Source: Apostichopus japonicus (taxonomy: Eukaryota; Echinodermata; Holothuroidea; Aspidochirotida; Stichopodidae). From it: a DNA stretch of 64,000 nucleotides. Within the stretch, counting starts at the first letter, position 1, and each line of letters starts with the position of its first letter. This document shows positions 33,301-45,300 of this stretch, piece after piece. The stretch lies in assembly GCF_037975245.1 (NCBI RefSeq), contig NC_092573.1, positions 3,657,501-3,721,500 of the forward strand, given 5' to 3'. A program made the translations under genes and the position numbers. The notes below the pieces were generated by a model, which saw nothing but the letters and a program-made list of their open reading frames with translations, did not search any database and was not told where the DNA came from.

Positions 33301-36300
33301 CTGTTCAACAAGTTTATATGACAAACATACTTGTTCAACAAGTTTATGGCTGACAAGCATACCTGTTCAACAAGTTTATACAACAAACATACCTGTTTAA
33401 CAAGTTTACATGAAAAGCATACCTGTTCAACAATTTTACAGCTGACAAGCATACCTGTTCAACAAGTTTATATGACAAACATACTTGTTCAACAAGTTTA
33501 TGGCTGACAAGCATACCTGTTCAACAAGTTTATACAACAAACATACCTGTTTAACAAGTTTACATGAAAAGCATACCTGTTCAACAATTTTACAGCTGAC
33601 AAGCATACCTGTTCAACAAGTTTACATGAAAAGCATACCTGTTCAACAAGTTTACAGCTGACAAGCATACCTGTTCAACAAGTTTATATGACAAACATAC
33701 TTGTTCAACAAGTTTATGGCTGACAAGCATACCTGTTCAACAAGTTTATACAACAAACATACCTGTTTAACAAGTTTACATGAAAAGCATACCTGTTCAA
33801 CAATTTTACAGCTGACAAGCATACCTGTTCAACAAGTTTACATGAAAAATATACCTGTTCAACAAGTTTACAGCTGAGTGGTGTATAGGATCCACTGAAT
33901 ACAAACGACATATCATCAGGATTTCTGAGATTGATGTCACCTGTTTTAGGAATCTGGTGAAAGAGAAAAAAATTTAAATACAACATGATACAGAAACCAA
34001 ACATCCATACCAGCCATCAGTCAAATCTAACACCTGATAACAACTGGGTACTGACCATGTGTACTTAAAGGGTGCTTGATACATTCTACTATTTGGAAAA
34101 GATTACACAAACACATACTGTACATACAATGGTACAACTCCTATGTTCATCGATATGTTTAAGTTATTCAGAACAGTAAGCTGTATTATCGTGACAAACC
34201 ATTTATATTAAAAACAAAAATTGGCAAATCATAACAAACTAAGGTAAACTGACTGGGGAAAATCTAAACAAATAATCACCATCATCATAATCATCACCAT
34301 CATCACCACCATCACCACCACTACCAACACGACGCTTAAGCCACCACAAATGTGGGAGAAACCCGCAAGGGCTTATGGATTACAACTTACACATTGGGTG
34401 GCTTCCAATTCTACATTTTAACTCAAATTTGGAATCTTTCATCAATTTAGAATGTCATTTCATATGGGAAAACCGTAGATTGTTCTTCGACAAAAAAAAA
34501 CACTTTACTATGACCCTGCCAGGTATCGAACCCGGAACCTCCCGATTACTAAGCCTCATCCACTCGGCCACAGCACAGGTATATTTTGAAAGAGCACAGA
34601 AAATTTTGGCTAGATTAGAACTGTTATCCAGCCAGACATAAACCCTAGCAATACAGTAACCACACATTAAACACTAAACATTACTGCAAACACTGGTTAG
34701 TTGCTCAATTCTAGTTAGAGTGGACAACCGGTTACCATTGTTGCTGTTATTTGTTTACACTAGAATAGCTCTAAATAATATGCATGACACTACCGATCTC
34801 TATGCCGATAGCAAGGGATGAACATTTGGTTCAGTTATGTCCTGTTGTTGAAGCATAGAGTATCACAGAGCTTTTTAACATAAAGAGTAAGAGTATTAAA
34901 ATGTATATGATGTACTTATTAAAAGTAACATATATTTTGCAAACACAGTCTCTTGAAAACTATAATGTAATTTCTTGAGGATACCGGCCAAAATATCCAT
35001 CAAAGACAATAACACAACCTTGATGGCAAAATCTGCTAGATGGGATGCCTAACATCTCCAACAATGTACAAACTGAATAATGTGCACTGTGAAAATGACA
35101 GTCACCATACACTTTAACATGATATCAGATAATGTACAGCGGTCCAAAGAACATTATTTATAACCTAAAACGTCAATATGAGAAGTTGTTCTGTCACCTA
35201 CACACTAACTAAAATGTTTTGTTCCCTCTCTCTGTCCCCAGCAAGCCCTCCTGACTATATGCTTATGATGTGATATGATGTTGATATATTTGACATTAAG
35301 GGATTTCATCCCCACCTCTTCGAGGGTAGTTTGGAAAATTTAATTAAACAGCTAATCAATAGATTATAGAGAGAGGGAAGAGTTCTCATCACCAACCCAG
35401 AGTACTTTCACAAATGTGAGAAAACTTGTCACTCCAAGAAAGATATGGGAAAAAGGGTCGTCAACATGTATCTTTGCAAGAGACATCATATTCATGTTTC
35501 ATTGTCCTCACAAAATAAAATATAGAGTAGATTATGGGGACTTTCCTCACCAAGTTAAGTCTTTTACAGAGAAAACGAAATGACGTCCTTTTGAGCGCTT
35601 TCTCCGCGATCTTTGTCCTCACGTCTGAGGCAGACATCTTGCTCATCTCCACCGTGGTTTGTTCCGTGAACATACACAGCTTCTTCAGATTGTAGAATGT
35701 TAACAGGCTGTCGTAACCATAACTTTGTAGGTAGTGGGTTTGAAGACTCTTAAAGTCTTTAGTGGGTAAACCTGTAAGGAAAACATCAGTAATTTAGTTT
35801 ACTGTACTACTCACTGTAGTACAACCCCTCCAGCTTCATATATTGTCATTGAACAATCTGCCATCACAGGCAGAAACTTTGTGTGTCACACTTGTGAGTA
35901 ATTCATATGCATAAATTATATATATTATAAATATGCATGTCCCTGGTATTTGGCACATTCAGTTTTAATATGGCTTCTCTGAAATCAAACCCAGAGGTGT
36001 ACAGACTCACAACATGGTTGCCAAAGATTTCATCTACCCATTGTTTAGATTCAGTCTTATGGTCCCAGATAAATTATAACACAAGCTCAAATTCCATTTC
36101 CAACTAGGGGCAAACTGATGTAGCTTTCCATTCCAACAGTAAAAAGTGTTTGTTCTTGAAATTTATCCAAGTGCAAAAAATTTTTTGGGGAAGATGGGGC
36201 CTGTATATTGTAACACTAGCTCATCTTAAACCAAGGTATGCTAACTGTGATTTCACACGATGCAATACAGTGACCATCAATTTCGGTTGTTCCTTTTCCC

Positions 36301-39300
36301 TTTGAGAAAACCAAACTTATGTGTGTTGAAACAAGATTTGGTTTTCAAAAGTACAAGAACCAGAGTACAAAGCAAACATATAAATCTGGGATAATCTGCC
36401 TGCAATATCAGGTCAAACCTTTCCCATCCCTTTCAAGTGCACAAATGAAATAAAACAAAGTTTAAAAAGCAATTTTTAACATTGACCGCAGCATTCACAA
36501 TACAAAATATTCCAAGAGTAAATATTCAAAGAGCTGTTAAACCGTGTCAAAAAAAGGGGATCAATCAACAAGAGTTTTGCATGTGTGATGTGACTGTTTT
36601 ACTACATCTTATGGCACATTTTGCCAACTAGCTAGCTAGGTGATAACTTGGCCTTTTGCTGACAACATCAGTGCAATTGCAAAATGTAAATTTGGGGCTC
36701 CCATTACCTCCCAAATATCAGAAATGCAGTTCGTTGTATATTTTACTTTCAAATTAATTCCTGAGGGTTGTAGACAAACCTAAGAAAGTCATGTTGCCTC
36801 AATTTTCTAACACGTAAGATCTTTGAGAACAGTAAAGAACACTTTTTTTTTGTCTTTCAGCATATTGCCCAAAAATTTCTAAAAATTGACAAGACATTTG
36901 ATAATTGGGATTGAAAGATGAATTTCACAGCTGACTTTTCACTGAATCTGAATATATAGAAAAGACAATACACTATGAACAAGCTGCTTATCTACTCTTA
37001 ACCGCATGTGTAGGTCAAATGTTTCCAACATAGCAGGACCTGTTTCAGAGGTGGACAAAACATTGTGACCTTTGTTTTCATTTTAGTCTGCCTCCAAAAG
37101 AATAATCTTGCAAGTATCGAAGCATCAGCCCACCCCCCACCCCCCCTTCCCTTTCTTTGCATCTATCTTTTATAAATTTGTTCACTTGAAAGAGAGCAAA
37201 CTTGAGCAAGTATAAAGGTACGTACCATTTTGTGTGAGGGACAGCAAACAGCATAACCTCAACGATCTCATGGGTGAAGTCTGTAGTGGAAACAACAGAA
37301 ATAAATATCACCGACTTGCCATGATGAAGAGACAAAAGATAGGTTATACTGGTTAGGACAGATGTAAACAAAGCTCATTTACAAATCATAGTTTTGAGCG
37401 CATTCTGGACCTGTTGATTCTTGCTTCAATATTCCAACTCTATTGAGATGACAGAAGCTGGCTCTAATGTCTTCGATTGTCCATGTTAACAATGTCTTTT
37501 TAATTTTCAAAGACGTTAGTTTTGTTCAATACTTCACATTTCTTTCACAGGTATTTGAAATTTAACTGACTCTTTAGTTACAATTTATCAACAACAGAAA
37601 AAACGATTGTGGCAGTTTTCCTGAATTTTTTTATAAAAAGAAAATTATGTTACGAAACGAACTCCGCACAGTGATTTTTTGTAACAAATGGATAATATTT
37701 TAAAAAATAGTACATACAAAAACTTTCTGTAAAGCCTACATGGGAAAAGGAGTTTTATTCATGCAACTGTTTGCTAGTCTAGTGAAGTGTAGCAAATATG
37801 ATACTGTGAAGCGTATTCTAGTTATTGTCATTGTGAAGCGTATTCTAGTTATTGTCATTATGACGTCACCCATGGCTCGCGCATTGGTGGTTTGCGCTGT
37901 GGTGTGGCGGGATATAAATCACGCACTATTAGAAGCGTATCTTTTGTTTTAAATGATTCGGGGTTGGAAGACAGCCAAACTGGTTCAAATTGGTTGAGTG
38001 CCCATTTGCATATGCTCATCTGCATATCAGGTTGGCACTCAACCAATCAAGAGTTTGGTAAGGGGTGAGTTAAAAGTTTACACCAATCGGGTTCAAGGGC
38101 AGAGCGTGTGCCCTGTGCAACGCGTCTTAATTTGTTATTTTGGAATCAGGGGTTTAAGTGTTTCTTAAAGATTTATCGAGGAGTTGAAGTTTATCTCCCG
38201 AAGTCTACAGACGTAGAAAAGCTGGCTCCGTTATTTATATTTACGTCTGTAGACTTCGGGCTCTTTACATTTTAATTATCTCAAGTTCCAAAGTTATAGT
38301 TTTATCCTGAATCAATAAAAGAAGACATATATTATCCAGTACCCGCTTTTCCTGATTATTTCACGTTTCACGCTCGGATCTACGGTATCAGTGTAAGGCC
38401 GGGCTTACCGTTCCCGAACTACCTAACATGAGCCTTACAATACAATTGAATAATATTGGTAATAGACACTATTTGCAGACAGTTCATACAGAAGACAATA
38501 ACTGGGAGGCTCAGATGAAGAAAGTTTGATCAATCAGCAACTCAGTTTATAATATGAACAGTTACAAGGCAATTCTGTAAATGAGTTAAAAATTGTTTCA
38601 CTATACAAATATTTGTGCTCATATCTCTTCTTATTGACGGAGTTTGCTAGTTGATAATATTCTTATTTTTACAGAAACAGATCCATAAAGATTATTGACA
38701 AGAGACCTCATAATGTTCATTAAACGAAATTGTCATAAATTTAATGTTTTAGAAATGCAAATAAGTTCTATGAAACAATAATAAAATGTGTGATGTTTTG
38801 GAACGCAGGTTTGCCAGAGAGGCTACACGTTAATCTGGATCTTTTCTTTGCCCGAGGACAGTTGCTGTTCGTGGAGGAATGTTCCCACAGAACACTACTG
38901 TTACATTACATGCATGGCATGACACAGATAGCCTAAGAAAACATGATGCATGCATTGAAAGTTGGCCTTAAATTTCAACCTTGTGCTTGTGTTACAAGAT
39001 GCAGTTCCCCTTAAACTTGGTACATCAATAAGAATCAAACATTTTTTCAAGAATAGGGTCAACTTTAGACTGTTGCTACTATCAAGCAGGGTTGTCACAT
39101 ACAACTGAAGCAGGTCATCGCATGGAATAAAAGCATGATGTTACATGGGATTGATACAGGTCATCATATGCAACCAAAGCAGGATGCCACATGCAATCGA
39201 AACAGGTCATCATATGCAATTGAAGCAGGATGGGATTAAAACAGGTCATCATATGCAACCAAATCAGGATGTCACATGCAATCGAAACAGGTCATCATAT

Positions 39301-42300
39301 GCAATTGCAGCAGGATGTCACATGCACTCAAAACAGGTCATCATATGCAATTACAGCAGGATGGGATTAAAACAGGTCATCATATGCAATTGAAGCAGGA
39401 TGAGATTAAAACAGGTCATCATATGCAATTGCAGCAGGATATCACATGGGATTGAAACAGGTCATCATTTGCAATTGAAGCAGGATGGGATTAAAACAGG
39501 TCATCATATGCAATTGAAGCAGGATGGGATTAAAACAGGTCATCATATGCAATTGAAGCAGGATGGGATTAAAACAGGTCATCATATGCAATTGAAGCAG
39601 GATATCACATGGGATTGAAACAGGTCATCATATGCAATTGAAGCAGGATATCACATGCAATCGAAGCAACTTTTTGAGTTTTGTCAGCAAATTGAACAAA
39701 CCTACCAAGTATTCCTCAAAAAGTAGATTTGAAATTGATAAAATTAAGACTCTTATATAAATATATATGTATATATATAGTATTGCAAAATGAATATGAA
39801 CCAGCAAGAATAAGTAACCCTTAAACTGATTTCAAAATGTTATTGCCCAGTCAAGTTTCAAGATCATTATTTATCAATCGGTATACAAACAAATATCTGA
39901 CTTGGCAGTTGATTGGTGAAGACAACATAGAATTACATCGTTGCTGGATTTTAGAATCGTTCAAGAATCAAGCGCTAAATTAACAAAACAAAACAAAAAA
40001 GCCGCTATAATTGAATGCAATCACTAGCAGGAACACATCAGCAAACATAGATGCAGATAAAAATTTCTTACCGCCTAACGGTCAGATTTGTAAAGAGAAA
40101 TCACAAACATTGTTAGCTTTTGGCAAAACATAAGAAAAACTCAACAAAAAAAAAAAGGTGTTACAAGCAGATAATATCAATTGAGTTTCAAATATGCAAA
40201 GCACCCTCATCAAATTACTGATAAGACATAGCATTATAGAAACTACTAAATAACATCTCTGAAAAAGGTGTTTGCACAAGCTCTTGGAAGAAATGTCTTG
40301 CAGTGAAAAATAGTAACATAAAATAGTAAAATTAAATGGAAACATGAATCTTTCAATCAGATGGGGGAGGTGGAGGGGGAGGGGGTATAGAATCCAACCC
40401 TCAAGGGAGTGATCTGTGATCATAAAAAAACCCATTAAGTTAATGATGCTGGTTGAACTTATCCATTCATGCCTCCTACTGTGTATTTTAAGGGGGGAGG
40501 AGAGGGGGGGGTTGAAATTGGATTCAAACTATTTGATTTCTATGTCCAGGCTCTACTTTGGATGACCTTCTTTAGAAGTACCCTTATGCACATACCAGAT
40601 GTAATCTCTAGCAACAGCATAAAAAACCAAAGGAAACTAACACCTCGCTAGGGGTGTGGCCTGGTTCAACTTCTGGCCAAATAAAATGTGATGGGTTATT
40701 CTATCTAAAATAAAGATCCCAATTAAACAAGTAAGAGCTCCTTCTTTTTTTTAAAGTTTCTATGATATTAAATGGAACACTTATATTTTGTCTTGTTTTT
40801 TTCTCGTCATTTTCTTTCTTTCCTTTTCATGGGAATGTTATTTTAAGCGAGAACACTTCCTAGAAACACTTCCTTTCCTTTCATGGGAGTGTTATCTGAA
40901 GCCAGAACACTTCCTAGAAACACTTCCTTTCCTTTCATGGGAGTGTTAGTTTAAGCCAAAACACAAACAGTTCCTTTCCTTTCATGGGAGTGTCTTGTTA
41001 GGCCAGAACACTTCCTAGAAACACTTCCATTACTTTTTTGGGAGTGTTATTATCAGCCAGAACACTTCCTAGAAACACTTCCTTTCCTTTCATGGGAGTG
41101 TTATTTTAAGCCAGAACACTTCCTAGAAACACTTCCATTACTTTAATGGGAGTGTTATTTTAAGCCAAAACACTTCCTAGAAACACTTCCCATGGGAGTG
41201 TTACTTTATGCCCGAAAACTTCCTAGAAACACTTCTTTTTCACAACTATGTTGCACTAATGTATGTTCCAAGTATATATTGATATGTATTATTGTCGTGG
41301 AAGAAACAAATAAACAGATGAATGTTTTTAATTGTTACAGCCATTTGAATTTCAACTCTCCGTGTAACTATGCAACCCCTTTTGCCTCGTTTAAAGACTA
41401 CCTTCCGGGTGGATGATGATAATTATTATTATTTCTACTGTTATAACACTTTCCATCCCAAATTACCTGTCTTGCTATCTGTTCTTCAACGTAGGTGTAA
41501 CAATCCTTCAGTTTACTTCCATCCAACATGCCTGAAAAACAAAACAGAAAAATAGAATCGGAAAAATCCACTAATCATGCAATACACATGTCTATTCCAG
41601 ACAAACAACATTTAATTCATCTCATTCTACTCCTCAAAATGCAAGTTAGCAGCAAGTTTCTGCCAAGCATTTCCCAAAGCCAAACTGATGAAGCTATGAC
41701 ACCTTCGGGGTATATTAGGCCCCACGAATCTTAATTGGCTACTAATTATAAATGATGAATTTTGAAAAAATAAAAAAAATTCTCCAGACAGTTCTGTCAA
41801 CATTGCCATTCATTGTACATAATCCTGACAAGTTATAAACAGACGAGATATTTAAATATTTCAAGTTTTGATGGTATGATATTCGAATAGAGTTTATTAG
41901 ATTGCCTTCATGCTGAAGGAGCTTACAACGAAACGAACCGCATGTGACAAAAACCATAGAACACACTAGCTTGGTATCTGAATGCGTTGAATTAACTGTT
42001 TGCATTAGCAGCCATTGAAAGCTGGCAGTGTATTACTCAAAAACAAAGAGTATAGAAAACTGTAAGCAAATGCTCATCTACTGTACATATATAAACTATT
42101 AGAGTCTGATGTTTTGATCCTAGAAGATTATTCTTCAGAGGCAGATGCAGAATTCCATATTGCTACTCCGTCAAGGGTTGCAAATATCAAAAAAATAGTG
42201 CTTTGTAAGGAAATCAAAAGTGTATCAAAATTTCACTGACATATTCCTCTACCATCACTATGTTCTGTTTCAAAAGTTTTTACACAGCAGGCATGATATT

Positions 42301-45300
42301 TCTCTATACTCACTTTCTTCTGTTTCAAAAGTCCCTTTACATAGGAAGTATGATATTTCTCTATATGTACTAACTATGTTATGTATCAAAAGTTCCTTTA
42401 CATAGCAGGCATGATATACCTCTTTACTCACTATTTTCTCTTTCAAAATTTCCTTTACACAACAGGCATGATATTTCTCTATACTCACTGTCTTCTGTTT
42501 CAATGGTTCCTTTACACAGAAGGTGTGATATTTCTCTACATTCTTAAGTTTCTTTAAACAGCAGGCAAGATATACCTCTTTACTCACTATGTTCTGCTTC
42601 AAAAGTTCCTTTACAGACGGTGTCATATTTCTCTATATAATCACTATGTTTTGTTTCAAAAGTTCCTTTACATAGCAGGCATTATTTCTCTATATAATCA
42701 CTATGTTCTGTTCAAAAGTGTCTTTACATAGCAGGCATGATATTTCTCTATATACTCACTATGTTCTGTTTGGAGTTGTTCTTGGAAATCCACTTGTTTA
42801 CTAGTTTGTTGTATAATTCCTTCACAAGCACCAATATCTGAAAAAAAGAAGTAAAAACTTTGTTTGTTTTTTCTGATATGGGAGATGAAAATTGATGCAC
42901 ATGAGGTATTGTCCAGTGGTAAAGCCAAATGGCATCAAGAGGTGACGTCACAAAACAATAGTATGTTAGCATTCATTGCAAAAACAGCATTTTTAGCTTC
43001 TGATGTATTTGCAATTATCATGATACAGCTGTAACTATTTGTGCTGTTCCTTATTTTGTACAGTGTATGTTTCCTATGGCAGGAGGAAAGTCTGTAAAAC
43101 TAAGATGAACTTTCACTACAAGACACAGGTTCTTTGCATGCGAAATTATTCTAACTACACATCGCTCGAGAAATGGATCCAACAGTTATACCCATCTAAA
43201 TGCATACTAACAACTTAACTAAGAGACAGAAACATACTGTGATCTACATACATTCTTTACAACAAGTATTGCCAAGACATCATTTCATCTTTATGCATGT
43301 TGAGGGAATCTGTACAGCCAGACTTTCAATGACTATTGGAGAGCTTAACCAAGACTAAATGACACATTTCTTGAGAGATAGGATACAACTTACTAATGGG
43401 ACATAATCATAGTGTCATCTACTTCCATACTTTTCAGCAAGTATTGCCAAGACATCATTTCAGTGTATACATCCTGAGGGAATCTGTACAGCCAGACTTA
43501 CTAATGGGACAGAAACATACAACCACACCATTTGAATGCATACTTACAACAAATGCTACAGAAATGTACTTTTTCTAAAGATCCTTTCCTGACATGGTCA
43601 ATATACATAGTAATGTAATCGATCAAAATACATCTACGATTTAAAATTGTTAATACTAACGTATTGTGAGCGATTTATACTGTTGCTTCAGATCTTTTAG
43701 CTCTTTTTGAACATAGTCTTTCATTTCACCTATGGAGGCAATATTTCTTCCTTTCTGTAGGAAAAGAGAAGTGTATAGCATTCAGTATTTAAAAGGCAAG
43801 CAAGGATGATGCAGGGAATATATCAGTGCTCGAATTTAGTATAGCATATTTGAAGGCTCTGTACTTTCCCTTACAGTAATATGTTACCTGTGTAAAAAAA
43901 ACTTTGCACTCGTATAGCATTTTGCTAATTTTTGCATAGCATTTTGTGATGCGATACCTGGGATGGACAAAACAGGACAAGGAATTCCGACTGTGACATA
44001 AAATATATGTTGAAATATTTCACCTTGGCTAAAACATGGTTAAAACACTTATGAAATTTGTATTAAGCATGCTCCACTCAATATCCAGCATTTATGCAAC
44101 CAGACATTTTCAAAAGTCAATTTCAATTCTCTGAGATGCAAGGACTCTCTCATATCATTGACCAAGGTTTCAACAAAGTGATGTAAAAGTAAAAAGCAAC
44201 TTCCAAATGTTCAAAATATGAAATTTTTATAAGAAGATGAATGACAGTTAAGCTCTTGTCCAAAGAAATCTCTATATCAGACAGAATCACAGATTGTTCC
44301 AAATGAAAGCAAAAACTACTCTGATGAAAGGAGATTGAAGCTCAAGTGTTATCAAAGGATCCTACATATCTTCAGCTGGTAGATGGCAAAAACTAGAAAG
44401 GAACGGTGGCCGACTGGAATAGACCAGCGCCATTTATTGGATGACCTAATACTAAAAGAACTAATAAGTTAGTTCAATACATGGAGGAGAAATTATGCAA
44501 TAGTTGTGCATAGACAGGTAAGGAAGTAGTCAATTGATAATTCTACTCACAGAATAACCAGACTGGACAAGTTTAGCTTGTTGGCTTAGAAAGCCAAATA
44601 CATTTGATATATGTCTGTTTCTGATTTCCTCAAAAAGCTGTTGAAGAAATGAAAAAAGAAAAATGCATTGTGGGCAGATAAGATAGTAACTTACAAATAT
44701 AACAGTAATGTGTCAAATTTTGATAGTGTTAAATAAATGCTTAGCATGTGTAGTAAAGTACTTGAAGAGAATCTACTGTTGGCAAAATTGTGGTTCTGAA
44801 AGCTCCAAAAACAACATTTTTCTTTTCAAGCATAGCTCATCTTGCTGTATTTATTTTGCTTTGATGAAAAACCTGATAGAAATTTTTTTTTGAAGGGTTG
44901 GAAGAATGGCCAATTCAGCATACGGAGGCTTTTATGTGTGATAAATATTAATAACCTCTGTCAAAACATTCTCCTTTAATGCCGTGTAAACAACAGATCA
45001 CTCGAGAATGAAATCCAGCATAAAAGTTGAAAAATTTGGAGACATTTTCATTGCAGAAATAAAAGTCTTATGTCAGTATCTTGACTTTTGTTCTGCTTCA
45101 GAGAGGCTGGCTCTATGGTTCTCTGATAAGGTAAATATTCAGGTCATTTTGATCGATCAGGTGGGTGAAATTAAAAGGCCATTTTACTGAAATTATTACT
45201 GACATCACAATGCAACTTAAACTGACTGTGGGTGTTCTCAATGGTCTGTAACATATCAAAATAAAGTTCTTTTTTTCACTCTGTAGAGACAATCTCTAAA

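Noticed and set aside
30915-33878. CRISPR-like appearance of short regular repeats
   Set aside because: Units abut without unique spacers and lie within introns of a eukaryotic gene.
39145-39618. Frames with repeated TGHHMQLKQDGI
   Set aside because: A 39-bp minisatellite keeps the frame open because 39 is a multiple of three.
42270-42626. 118-codon frame on the minus strand (EKYHACCVKE repeats)
   Set aside because: Reading of the exon 13-derived minisatellite; no start or splice context of its own.
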